Assembly (NCBI GenBank): GCA_021307315.1
Contig: JAJSPD010000030.1
Location: 496,001 to 560,000 of the forward strand
Origin: Bisporella sp. PMI_857
Lineage: Eukaryota; Ascomycota; Leotiomycetes; Helotiales; Helotiaceae
Direction: 5' to 3'
Length of the DNA stretch: 64,000 bases
The position numbers and the translations under genes were made by a program. The notes beneath the pieces are model-generated. The model saw only the letters and a program-made list of their open reading frames with translations. It had not been told where the DNA came from and ran no database searches. Below are positions 46,419 to 58,527 of this stretch, piece after piece. How positions within the stretch are numbered: position 1 is the stretch's first letter; every line of letters begins with the position of its first letter.

Positions 46419-49400
46419 CTTGATTAGATACTCGAGGCTGAGACTTGAAAATCCAAATTTGACCAAGAAGGTTTCACTATTTAATCTCGCAAAAAAGGAA
46501 TCATGACTGTATAGTCAAGCTAAACACTAATATTGACTCCAAACTGCTACGAATGTGTTATGGTAACTCCACAGCCTTCACCCGGTGAGCCATGTCGTAC
46601 TCTAGCCAGTCATACCGACAAGCAAGCTAATCACACTGAAATAGATAGCATGAAAGAAGTGGCAACGCTCACTATACTTGATCTGACCTCTCTTCCGGTA
46701 AGATAAGATGCCACAGCAAGAGATTTACCACTTGAAAACGTGGAATGGCCCGGTACCCACTGTAACACTGAGGGTAGCTTTGCCGTCATAGTGTCGGGCG
46801 GCTCAAAAGTGGCTCATAACCACAAATAGACAGCGGGTATGCTCGTTCCATGATTACCGTTTGACACCTACGGGTCTGCTTGAGGGTTGTAGTTGGTAGC
46901 CCAGCGCCTGCTGTCTTGAGCCCCCCGCTTTGGTGATACCCCTGAGTGATTAAAGTCAGCCCGCATGCATGTTACATATTGACGCGAAGAGAGGCAAAGA
47001 GGGTCCGTTTTGCTGGAAATTTGTTTGTGAGGATGGGGAATGATTAGACTTTCGGGCAGTTGTAGTTACCGACAAGATTCCACTACGGGCAAGAGAGTTT
47101 CTTTGAATGATAGCCAGGCCGAGAGGAGGTTCCAAGACTCTGTTAGGGCTGGTGTTGGACGTTTTGGATGCCGGGTCTATCCATCATATTTGCCGAGAAT
47201 TATCCTTGGAAGGTGGTTCCGCGATCCGAACATGTTGATGTGAATATTGCATTTGTAGCAGATGGGTATTAGTACTACATAGGCTAGGTGTAGCGGTGAC
47301 CGACGTTAACAGAAGTGAAGGAGCGAAGGAGGGCATAAAGGTTGACAGATTATGTCTGAGGAGGAAGATGGAAAATATTCTCTCCTCCCCCCGAAAACGT
47401 TTCAATAAGAACTTGCTCAGTAGTCAGAATTAAAAGTTTTAGCGAGTTTCGGCTGCTTCCGCACGTGAATATGATGCCATTTGACCTTTAACCACCACGG
47501 AAGTGGCGAAGAGATTAGTGCGTGTTACTTTACAAATAGCCAAAATCCATCAAGTTCTTTATTAACGTTTAGTGATTGTGTCTACTAGCACTAAAGCTTA
47601 AATCGTAAGTTAATATGTAAAACTACAAAGTTGCAATGCTCCGTTTACTTTGGTTCCCTTAACGTTAGCCGTTAGCTAGGTCGAGATTTGTATTTATCAA
47701 TTCTTCCGTTACCCGCGAGGCACCCTATGCACAGGGATGTCTCCAAGCAGTGGCAGCATTGAAGAAAATATTATTAAACTGGGGGCTCTCATTCCACTTG
47801 CTGTTATACGTGGACTGAGACTGATACCGGTCGCTCTCACTCCAGAGCAACCAAGTGATGCTCCTCTCCTTCCCGTTAGGATATACAATATGTCGCTGGT
47901 ATCTAGAACCGGATTATACGATTGTCCTAAATAGTCTTGATGTCAAGCGCAATGGTGCCATTCGGCATTCTTTGATATAAGGTTGGGGGGATCCTCTCAA
48001 TGTTAGACACGCTAGTTAGCGTTTAAATCTACCAGGATTGTTGTTTGGTCACATTCTCGCATTTGTTGCCCGAAGGCTCTAGAGCTTCAAGGTTACAGAT
48101 AAATACCTTGCAGAGATCACCGCAGTTACGGGCTAGTTCCACCTTCTGCGCAAACTGGTGACCATGTCAGTGATCCTCCTAATCATATCCCAGAGAGTGC
48201 ACATGTTATTTCGGCAAGGATATGGTGTTCTTCGCTGTCTGCACCTCTAACTTATCTCTCTATCTTAAGTAAGTACCGTGTTATAGTTCTGTGGTCGATG
48301 GCCAGGTAGCTTGATGCACCATTTTCCAAAGAAAGATTTGCAGTTGAAATCCACGTCCTTACCATCACTCTACTACATTTGAGCAAACCAAGGCTGTGAT
48401 GTCAGCGAACGGACCAGAGGAAATCTATGAATTACCTTCGTTGAGTTGTTGGATCTGTCACAGAGATACACTTGTTTCTGCCCGAAGAATGATCACGAGT
48501 TCATAGCCTAGAGTACCATACACCATATATGGTGAGACCATGTCGAAGAGATTCCGACCTTTGGACCCAGTTATTGCCGTGCTATGCGAATTGCTATCAT
48601 TGGCCCCGAAAAGATGCAAATCTGGTACAATTTTTGTAAGTGATACATCATTTTCATTAGCCAAGATGGTATGTAATGTGATATTTTATTGCACCCAAAT
48701 GGAGAAGAGACTCTGACATAAATGTCTTTCATGGGATGTTTTCGCTTCCCAAGGCTAGCGGAATGTTCCCACTCTTCCGTAGGAAACCACTAGGACGTAT
48801 CCTTTCTACCAAGCTCCGTATGCCTTCGAAACCCCCAACGGACATCGTTCTGAACAAACATAAACTTCGTCCATCCGACGAAGAATGATATGAATGGATT
48901 CCAGAGCGGTATCAACCTGCGATTTTTAATTAGCAGGAGTTACTTTTCTCGTTTACGCTGAAAGTTAACCTTGGCGAACATTGTCTTACTTTAGCCAATT
49001 TTCCAATTCCATTAGTCCTTACTGTGTTTGTAAGATCTTAAAACTATATTACATGAAAGATTCTGGAGGGTTAACTTGGGTCGGCAACAAGTCTACGCTG
49101 CTTCGGGGATGCGTAAGGAGAAATGATTGCCTTTCAGACTGTCATTCTTAAGGTTGAAAATCTCACCAACCGAATTAATAGTGTATTGCAACCTCTCTTT
49201 CAGTGTCTATGCATGTGTCATATTACAAGCGAAAAGCACAGGCCCTAAAAAATACAAACCGTTGTAGATGATTTCTAGAGTTTGTATCTTAAAGCATTTT
49301 GAAGCCAGCAGTGAGGCATTGCAGCTGCTACATAATCCGAAGCTCTTCTGTGTTTAAGCACTCTTTAGACGGTTGGATTAGTGTTCCGTAACGATACTTT

Positions 49401-51019
49401 GGCTTTTTCGGTCGCTAAAATGAAAGATCGTATGCTTGCGCCTTGATATTTGGGTATAGACCTGCACTTCCAAGCACCGGCAGAATAGTATCAAGGGTAC
49501 TATGTAGAAGATGGCCTCGGTGTTAGACCCATCTCAGGAGGCACCTTAAGCTTATCGAGCATCATCAGGATAAGAAAATCATCTGTTACACAAGCAGCCG
49601 CAAACAACCACAGTCAGGCGACAGGTTAGATAGGAAGTCTGGGTATCCTCCACAACAAGCTCTGTACTACTTCCCCCCACGGTTTTGTCCACTCCATAAG
49701 CAAGTTCGATGGCCAGAAAGAGTCCTTGGAGACAAGGCTATGGAGATCAAGTCTGACTTACCAATGGAAGGTGATCCTGTGGAGCAGAAAGGTCCCCTAG
49801 GCATTTAAGGATGCAGGACGACGTTTAATGTTCAAGCCTTCCCGGATAGACATGTGCGCCTCAAGGAAGGAACATGTTTGTACTACCCAAGCAAAAGAGC
49901 ATGTGGAAAGAAAGTCAAAAACATACAACAGTAGGGATTCGCTGGTGGTCACCCACCCAACTACTAGTCTACCGATCTGAGGCTTATGTACGGCAGAGCG
50001 GACGGGATGCCCAGTTCTCCTCAGTCTGTGATCGTATGTACCAGATACTTGTATAATCTAATCATATATAGTATACAAATCTGCAACTAAAGAAGGCTTC
50101 TTAGGGCAGATCACATTACAGAGGTAAAGCAACTAATGGCGAACATACTATACAGGCTGAACCCGATCCGTCTCAAATCTAGACATATACACAATAAACT
50201 ACTGATATTAACAGTACAGATTCATGATGAACCAAATTCCATTCTGTACTTTTCTCTCACGTCTAGCCTGTGACAGGGACGTTAACAAATTGCGGGGTTG
50301 CACAAGCCCTTTGAACTCTTTCGGTCAAATCTCGAACGATTCCTCATTCTCAAACATTCTAGATCTTCAATTGCATGTTCTTCACGTCACCATTGACACC
50401 ACAAAATGTTTACTTCAACCCTCCACCAGAAAGGTCATGCTATGGGACCCAAACCGTCTAGCGAGAACTAGGGAATAGGGGTTGGCCCGTTGGCCGTCGG
50501 GCAAGCAGGGATTGCGCCTCGTCCCGCAATGGCTTATGCAGCCCGATAACATGCTAGCATGCGCGAGACAAGGGGTACAAGTTCGACATCATTCCATCTC
50601 CTCACGCCTTCCATCATGTCAAAAATGTATATCGGGGGTGAGAGAGATGTGTCCGTATGGCCAACAATTCAACCAACAATTCAACCAACAATTCAACCAA
50701 GGATTCAACCAAGGATTCTTTTTGCCCGCAGCTAATATGAAAATTGCACCGGAGATATTGAATGTAAAGCTATATGCGCATGCGTCTATCATGCTGTGTG
50801 ATATTGTTTGAGAGCAATATCAGGGTCCAGCCAAGGTCGGGACTGGTACGCCGTCTTGGTCGGCAGTTTGCTTCACGCCATTGCCTCGTCACACAATCAG
50901 TGAACCAAAAATCATATGTTATTTAAGGAGAGTTTCTGCTGCCTGCCAATGGATATCGTTCGTTTCTTGCATACATCCAATCACGTCACTGCATACAAAT
51001 TTAAGCTGCACAGTCCCCG
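46419..51019. other. 4.6-kb gene-free region
   Basis: The longest gap in the window. Frames are short and carry no motifs; base composition drifts between AT-rich and mixed. A 12-bp tandem repeat at 50661-50718 is the only clear structure. No transposase, reverse transcriptase or long terminal repeat was recognised, though heavily mutated remnants could escape reading by eye. Confidence 0.45.
50661..50718. repeat. 12-bp tandem repeat, 4.8 copies
   Basis: Three exact copies of CCAACAATTCAA, then CCAAGGATTCAA and a partial CCAAGGATTC. In one plus-strand frame it reads QFNQ-QFNQ-QFNQ-GFNQ-GF, but the surrounding frame is not otherwise protein-like. Confidence 0.85.
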
Positions 51020-52178
51020 ATGCCTCGTAAGCTCAGAGTCGTGGCTGCACAACTCGGCCCTGTCCATCTGGACGCCCCTAGACCGGAAACGCTGGAACGT
51101 ATGCTCTCCCTCCTTCGTCGTGCCTCTACCCTCCACGCCCAGCTCGTCGTATTCCCAGAAACGGCATTTACCACGTTTTTCCCCCGGCACCTCATCCGCT
51201 CCCAAGAAGAACTGGACTCGTATTTCGAATCTTCGGATTCGTTGCTTTCGAGTGAAAAGACTAAGCCGCTCTTTGACGAAGCAAAGCGATTGGGAATCGA
51301 TATCGAGGTTGGCTTTGCTGAGAGAACGAGTGACGGGAGGGGATATAATACTTGTGTATACTTCTCGGCTAATTTAGGGGTGGTGATTGCAAAATATAGG
51401 AAGGTTCATCTTCCTGGCACAAAAGAGCCGTTTGAGAATCCGGATGCGGTGAACCAGCTTGAGAAGAGGTATTTTGAGCCTGGCGACGGGGGGTTCAAAG
51501 CCTTTAGAGCCCCAGGCTTGGTTGAAGGTGCTAAAAAGAAAAATGATGAAGGGGAGAGGAAGTTTGGGAAGGGAGATGTGATCATGGGGATGTTAATATG
51601 TAATGATAGGAGGTGGCCAGAGGCATGGAGGACTTATGGACTCCAGGGGGTTGAGATTGTGCTTTGTGGGTATAATACTGCTGGTTTTGCGCCTGATCTC
51701 TGGTAAATAAACCATCTTTATTATCTCCTCCCCAGCGAGTGCTTACTTACTCTGACTTCCTTAGGGGTACACGCAAACCGACAACGCCGGAAGTAGCAGA
51801 GGCAATTGCGCTGTTCCAGCACAAGCTCGTCATGCAAAGCAACTCATACATGAACAGCTGTTTCTCAATCTCAGCTGCCAAAGCTGGCTCAGAGGATGGC
51901 AAGTATGACTTGATTGGAGGGAGTTGTATTACATCTCCTGAAGGTCAGATATTGGCAGAAGCGAAAACGAAAGCAGATGAGATTGTATTTGCGGAGATCG
52001 ATCTGGAGGATTGTAGACAGGGCAAGGAGAAGGTAAATTTGCTCCAAAGAGGATGTGGCTCCGAGAGATGCGATGCTAATCTTTTTAGCAGACTTTTGAT
52101 TTCATAAGACATAGGCGGACGGAGACTTATGGACTGATTGTAGAACAGACAGGCGTTGTTGAGCCTGAGTTACTGTGA
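51020..52178 (+). CDS. Carbon-nitrogen hydrolase, N-carbamoyl amino acid amidohydrolase-like, three exons
   Basis: Exons 51020-51702, 51765-52032 and 52092-52178 give 345 aa. The nitrilase-superfamily triad is complete: E47 in FPETAF, K128 in YRKVHLPG and the nucleophile C194 in MLICNDRRWPE. The NDRRWPE string after the Cys, KVHLPGTKEPFE after the Lys, and the overall length match N-carbamoyl-D-amino acid hydrolases, which release the amino acid, CO2 and ammonia in the last step of hydantoin degradation. Beta-ureidopropionase is a less likely reading because that branch has different surroundings of the Cys. The next gene, 300 bp away and convergent, is a hydantoin racemase-like protein, which supports the assignment. 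No signal peptide: cytosolic. Confidence 0.88.
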
Positions 52179-52478
52179 AGATGCAGCATGTGCCTAACTT
52201 GATAAGAATCTTCAGGTCCTTTCGAGCAAAGCACATAATCGCAGTACAGCGACCAAACCCTTTTTCTGCATTAGATATTAGACTATCTAGTGGTATAATT
52301 AGATCCTGTACATAGACTAGAAAACATTCATCTAGAGTAACTGAAACGGAACACTCTTGTACGTTCAGCTTCTTAAAAAAGGCTTCTTGACTGCTTAGTT
52401 CAAATTCATATATGTTGTGGGTATCAAGCTCGGTACGAAATCGATTTCTCAGCTCACAGTAATCAAACAGCCCTTATA
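52179..52478. other. Convergent 3' intergenic region
   Basis: 300 bp shared 3' flank of the hydrolase and racemase genes; nothing recognised. Confidence 0.5.
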
Positions 52479-53288
52479 TCACAACCATTCTTGTCCTCTA
52501 GCGCTTCTCCCTACAGCTGAACTTCTGTAAATGCCCCCTTTCGCAGTCACATGTCGCTCTCGCACCAGCCCGATCAATATCTGAACCCCAACCCCCACCC
52601 CATCAATGACCTGTGCAGTCGCATTCTTTGCATCAACAGCCTCCTCGCACTTGAGCTTCATCTCAGTCATGCCAGCACATCCTAGTGCAATGCAATCTGC
52701 ACCTTTCTCCTGCACCAATCTCCTCGCAGCTTCGCCCACAAGACCCAGAACCTTTTCTCGTGGCGCGGTTTCCAGTTCTAAGACTCCGAGGTTCGTGGTC
52801 TCACATCCAACTGAAAACCCTCCTAGACCATAATATCGGACGGCATCTTCATGCATAATCTTGCTTCTGCCTCCCGTCGCAACTATTCCCAACCTTCCAC
52901 CTAGTATCCTCGCAGCATACAAAGATGCCTCCATGATGCCAATGACTGGACCAGAAAGCTCTTCTCTCAGTGCATTAATGAGGGGATGGGCACTGAAACA
53001 TGCGACTAGAAAAGCATCGTATTCCGAAGCTATCGAGACGACCGCTCGAGCTGCAGCAGCAGCTGAGAGCACACCATCAAGATGGCCTTCAATGGCCGAA
53101 GGGGAAGGATGAGGAGCGGTGAAGCCAGTGACACTACAAAGAGGTGGAAGAGTGGTCTCGAGAGAACGGAGACATGCTTCTGTCATGGAGGATGTAGCAT
53201 TGGGGTTTATTAGGAGGATTTTGATGGTTTTTTGGGATGATCCCGTGACTGAGGGCAGACTCGTCGTCTCACGCATATCAGCTAGCAT
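52479..53288 (-). CDS. Asp/Glu/hydantoin racemase family protein
   Basis: Single exon, 269 aa from ATG 53288 (a second ATG at codon 5 is possible). Family features: ILLINPNATSSMTEAC near the start, the first catalytic Cys C97 in VACFSAHP and the second C204 in ALGCAGMTEM, with a glycine-rich GRLGIVATGG between. Two Cys acting as acid and base are the rule for hydantoin racemase, which lets both enantiomers of a 5-substituted hydantoin enter the pathway; yeast Dcg1 belongs to this family. The first 20 residues are a polar extension. The gene is convergent with the N-carbamoyl hydrolase and divergent from a Zn(II)2Cys6 factor, consistent with a small catabolic cluster. Another racemase substrate is possible. 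Confidence 0.88.
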   Translation of the reverse strand: MLADMRETTSLPSVTGSSQKTIKILLINPNATSSMTEACLRSLETTLPPLCSVTGFTAPHPSPSAIEGHLDGVLSAAAAARAVVSIASEYDAFLVACFSAHPLINALREELSGPVIGIMEASLYAARILGGRLGIVATGGRSKIMHEDAVRYYGLGGFSVGCETTNLGVLELETAPREKVLGLVGEAARRLVQEKGADCIALGCAGMTEMKLKCEEAVDAKNATAQVIDGVGVGVQILIGLVRERHVTAKGGIYRSSAVGRSARGQEWL

Positions 53289-54141
53289 GAGGGGGATAAC
53301 CAGTTTAGAATGTATTAAACTGCACTTCCAGAGAGTCCTTGCTTTGATTCTCGCCTCTTAAATATTAAGGTAATGTGAGTGTCATAGGCGAAGGTGTATA
53401 GTTGCTAGGCTCTGGTGACTGGCTAAGGAGGAGTCCTTGAATCACCGCCTAGGCCAAAGCTCTCGCAACAAGGGGAAGCAATCGAACCACGGCATGGCGA
53501 TGCTTTGGATGCAATCTTAATATGCCATATACAATCCCTTGTACCTTTCATGTACAGGCTGCACCAGTGGTCTGCGGACTCGTGAACTGGGGCGAAGAAA
53601 GCATAACTGAGGGAAAGAAACCTGGAGAAGAGTGCATGGAGGATGGAAGTGTGTTGAGCATAAAGATAGGGACGGGCAACTCTGCTTGGCCGTGAATCAC
53701 AATGGATGTTTCTTCACAGCACTCTGGCTCCTCTTCAGTGCAACTGCCCCGCACCGCGCGAGCTGAACCTTCATCTCATCCAAAAGATGGCTTTAGAATA
53801 ACTCCAAACAAGACTTGCGTTGTCCGCCAAACACTGACTCGGAGAGGAGACAAAAAAGTGGGAGACTAAAAACGCAGCCGGCTACCCCATTCTTCAATCT
53901 CATTCTTCCCCGGATTACCGCCCTTATCGCCCGATAAGCCCCTGAAGCTGAGAGACACGTTGTAGCCGCCCTTGCTCTCTTTTCGAAACTTCCGGCCTTG
54001 CGCTTTGTACCTGGAAGCTCTGCTCTGTATACGTACCGACTTTCACAGAAACGGACGTGCAGTACAGGCGTTGTGTGCCCAGTACCCAGCGCCTGCGGCA
54101 AAAGGCGTCTCTCGATGCTGCCGCAGTTGCAAATCTTTCAG
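53289..54141. promoter_or_regulatory. Divergent promoter region of racemase and Zn(II)2Cys6 gene
   Basis: 853 bp between the start codons of two divergent genes and the natural place for shared control by the adjacent factor. I did not identify a specific CGG-type binding site. Minor minus-strand frames at 53548-54178 are not supported as genes. Confidence 0.4.
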
Positions 54142-56384
54142 ATGGAACAGCACCAGCATAGCTTCCAACAACCTTCACTCTCGCCCACCGACTTTTTTAA
54201 TGGATTAGACCTGACCCCGCCTGTCCACCAACCGGGTCCGCGAAGCTACAAGTCGCGCAAGTATAGGCCTTGCGACTTCTGCAGAGCGCGGCAGGTTGCT
54301 TGCAAGATTGACAACAGCCCGCCGTGTTCCCTATGCGCATCCCATGGAAGGCAGTGCACGTTTGTGGAGCGGCCAAAGAAGAAGCGGAGGCCCAATGTGT
54401 CTATCAGCAATGGCGAGGCTAATGGAATTGGGGGCTCGAGTAAGATCTGACGTTGCACACGGAGGATTGGGAGATGCTGACATGATGTGGTCTAGCTGCC
54501 ATTCAACAACAGTACGATGTTTCTCTTACCCAGATTAGCCCGACATTCATTGCGCAGTATAATCACGAACAATCTTTCGACAGCCTTAATGGGCACAATG
54601 GCTTGGACGGTTCGCAGAACCAGTTACAACATATAAGCAATGGCCAGGATGGCTCTCCTATATTTCAAATGGATCCTTATCTACAAATGATGCCCACGGA
54701 GATGCGGATTCGGCCATTGGATTCGCAATCGACAAGATGTGCCCGGATTATAGGGGAAACGGGAGAGTCAAATCCATATCTACTGCGGTACTACCATTAC
54801 AATGAGAATGACGAGTGTACCATATCCAAGTTAACATATCGTCGTGTGAAAAGCACTGCCAACCAAAACACTATACCAGGCGAGAAGGGCGAGCCACCGG
54901 TCGTGTTCATGCTTGCTGATGACAGCTTGGCACAGAAAGGAGAGCCTAGAGTAGAGGATGGTGCTCTGACAAACGCACGCTTAGACGTAACAAACATGTT
55001 TACAGAGGAGGAATCCCTGAGGTTAATAGGTCTCTTTTTCCGATTTGTATATCCATATTTCCCTATTCTTTCTAAAAGCGAGTTTTTCTCTTCGGGTTCT
55101 CTATCTCCACCCCTGCTACATACGTTGCCGCTCTCCCTGATGTCAGCGATATATGCCACGGCGTTGCCGTTTATGCTTTATGACGATCTACTTGCAACGA
55201 CTCTTGTTCATTCTCCGCCTCCAGCGCATGTGTTGTTTCGTTATGCGTGGCTTGCAACCACGCAAGAGCTTCATACCCCTCGCCTTGCAACATTACAAGC
55301 GTGTCTTCTCATGCTTCAGAGAGCGCCAACAAATCGCTACACAACCGATACGCCATGGAAAACCAGTCTTGTGGGTTGGACTGTTAGTCTAGCACAGATA
55401 CTCGGCCTCTCTCGAGAATGTGGCGACTGGTCCAGTATTCCCACCTGGGAGATGTCTTTGCGAAAACGGCTCTGGTACGGCGTCTTCATTATGGACAAGT
55501 GGGCGTCCCTCGGCGCCGGAATGCCCAGCCACATCCGCAACGAAGACTGGGACGTTCTGCCGCTCACGCAAAACGACCTTGAGTCGCCATCCCTTGATCC
55601 CCCAAATGCAGGAATCCCTGGTGTGCTTGAACCTGAAGCTGAAACTCTACATTTCCGGCTGCTTGTGGAACTTACCATGATTCTAAGTGATATTATGGAC
55701 TCCTTCTACACTATACGGGCCACACAACGTACGGCTAAAGACTTCACACTTTCTCTCGAACTAGCTCGTCCATTGAGATCCCGCTTGAAGGCCTGGAATG
55801 ATTCTCTACCACCTGCGCTTGGGCTTCGGAACCAGGAGCGCCTAGAGTCGCGAGGTATGATGAGATTAAGCGGTAACCCATCACTTTCACTTGCATACAT
55901 AGTCGCAACGATGACGCTCTTTCGCGCTCTTCTTCGACCTCTAGCGAACCTCACTTCGGTAGAAGAAGCGGATCATGGGATCGCAGGCTCGCGCCCTGCT
56001 GTTCGGGCGGGAGCGAAAGAATGCGCTAAGGAGGTCGTTGAGTTCGTGGAGAACCTTGGGCGAGGCGCTTTAGATGCATTTTGGCATTCTTGTACGTCTT
56101 TTTTCCTTTCTCCTCCCTATACGAACCCGGCCTAGGAAAATATGAGCTAATTCCAAACAGGGTCTCGCGCAAATTTCGCAATCGCCTCCTCTTTTCTCAT
56201 GCAGCTCCTCCTAACTTCAGAAACTGATGTTGAGCAAAACGAGATCAACGAATTAGTCGGACGTTGGCGCTGGGCAATGCGCCTTAGTAGTGGAAGTGCT
56301 GGGTCTGGATTGATGAGCTTGGGTTTATTGAGGTTGGATGGGCTGCTACTGGAAAACGGGACAGTGCGGCTTAATGCGGTGTAA
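54142..56384 (+). CDS. Zn(II)2Cys6 fungal transcription factor, three exons
   Basis: Exons 54142-54439, 54496-56091 and 56161-56384 give 705 aa. The zinc cluster at about residues 43-71 follows C-X2-C-X6-C-X7-C-X2-C-X6-C (begins RPCDFCRARQVACK), and is followed by a basic PKKKRRP linker that could serve as nuclear signal. The middle region (about 230-480) matches the fungal-specific transcription factor domain: FFRFVYPYFPILSKSEF, LGLSRECGDW and RKRLWYGVFIMDKWASLGAG. Such factors usually bind CGG half-sites as dimers and often control neighbouring genes. Its position, divergent from the racemase and near the N-carbamoyl hydrolase, makes it the likely local regulator; that is inference. An upstream in-frame ATG is absent in the chosen reading, so 54142 is preferred. 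Confidence 0.9.
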
Positions 56385-58527
56385 TTTCGGAGGTGAAAGG
56401 CGTTTGGCTATTTTGGAAGACCAAGCAAGAGAAAAGGAGTTTGGAGCGAGGCAATTCAGCAAGGGAATAGGATCTGGGATATGGAGTGTAGATTTTGGGA
56501 TGAATTGGAAGCTGAAAATGAAGATCCTCGGCTTCAACACTTGTCTAAGTTTGACCTTTGTGACGACCCTATTACTGACCGACAGTTATAGATTGATTTA
56601 GACAGTAAACGTTTGAGACTTTATCAAACCTCAATTTGAGTTACTCAACAAGGAGGTTGGTTAGTGCTCTCGCTTAAGCCCCTATTTTATATAAAGCATA
56701 AAGACGTCATCATTTGTTTAGAGATTGACTGGTACGTGTGCATAGTGTGCATGGCTGTAAAGAGTCGCTATGCCTGAGATGATGGTAGTTGCATTAGCTC
56801 TCTGCGCGTGGTCCAATGTTCTCTCGTGATTAGGTTCTGAGCTGAGTCGTATCTACGGCAGTGCCGCTGATAAACAGTCGCCACCGCATAGAGATATAAC
56901 CATATATGCAGACGGGTAGGCAGCTTATTCAACAAAGCTCTATAAAAATCCAATGCAAGAGCTTTGCAGGTCTCCTTAATCGATAAAGTGGCTAACTTTG
57001 TGGTGAAGTTCTTGTCTTTGTCTTGCCTTCGACTTGACATCCTTGCGTTTTCTTCAGTATGATTCAGATTTCGACAGAGTCCAACTTAGCACTGGTAGTA
57101 CACGCCAATCGCACTTGTTAAGGAATAGAGGCATGTTCGGCAAGAAGGTATAGTCATAGAACTGCATCTGTAGTATGCAGGGAGTACCTTCTTACGAGGG
57201 AGCCTCCATTGCAGTGCCTTCAACCTAATATTTTCCAAAGGGAAGCCCTGGTGTGTGAATACTGAATATGAATATCCTGATAGCTAGGTATAAGCCGTGC
57301 TCAAGGGAAGGCAGACGATGATATACAGTTTCTTCAGCTTCCGAATAAAAAGTTTTTGGTCGCTTCCTTAGCAGATCGCGCTATAACTTCCCACAGTTCC
57401 AATCTTTTTTCACACCTCTGTTTTCTGTGTCAGCATCTCGCATCCAACCTATATCACAACAGGCTTGCCCCAGAGTTAGTATAAGCACAGGTTAAGCTTC
57501 TCGCCACTCGTTTAAAGACCCGACCCGTAGAAGTTATTTCCAGACTCGTGTCTTGATAATCCTTCGCTCTGCTCTCGCTATTACTTCAGAGAGGAAATTT
57601 TCCATGGACAGGCTTCTCAATAATTCTAAAACCAAAGGACAGTACAGAAACAACAGAAGCACTTTCACAAAATTATTACTCATCTGATTTGTTGGACCAA
57701 GTCAATTCTTGGAGGCGAAACTCTCCATTCCTTTACAAGTTGTTTGTGCTTTTTATGAAGCTTGTCTACTGTTGCCTCGATGGAATGATTCTTCGACATT
57801 TTACTATTCTCAGGAAAAAGGAGGTTTCTCCATGTCTTCCTGTGTATTTCATCCGGTACAAATTAAAATGCGGTTTCATATAATTTTGCCATAGTGTACT
57901 GGTAAAGTATTGGCCATTTATGCTCTTGATTTGATTCTGCGCTTACCATAATGAAAAAGTTTGGATGTCTTTCAGGGAAACTCAGGAGTGTTTGCCAGCT
58001 TCTATTTTTTTATGGTGCGTCAAGCTAATTAAGCAAGTTCTTTCTTCACTATTCGCTGCCTATAAAATGTGAGTGAGTGGTATACTTTGACATCACTGAC
58101 TTTGCAGCGAGTCGCAATAATGGAGATTAGTCTCGAAGCAATATAATCTACACAGGAAATGCGTGTTATCCCCTCTGTAAGCAACAATTTTAATCGTCAG
58201 CTAGGATAACGTCACCACAAATCCAAGAGTCATAATGTTTTTAAAAGTTATGGAACAAGCCCAGGTAGTTGGAAGTCGCTCTGCCTACTACAAGCGATGA
58301 CATTATCAAGATTTTAATATTAGTAACAATGATTTTACAGAGACACTTTGCGATACGAAGTATTTATTCTGTTTGAGACTTGTAAGAGGATTAAAGGCAG
58401 TTCTTGCTCGAGCTCGATTCAGCTAAGTATTCCTTGCCAAGACATTGCTAAAGTCTGGTTTCCCTCCAGCCATCACTACAACTCCCACATTGGCCACCTC
58501 TCGACACCACACACAGACACCGCAACC
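56385..58527. other. 2.1-kb gene-free region
   Basis: AT-rich with no supported gene. A minus-strand frame of 90 codons (56768-57040) and a few plus-strand frames near 57689-57894 are without motifs. Confidence 0.45.

Noticed and set aside
56768..57040. 90-codon minus-strand frame
   Set aside because: No motif or exon context; AT-rich surroundings and no recognisable homologue.
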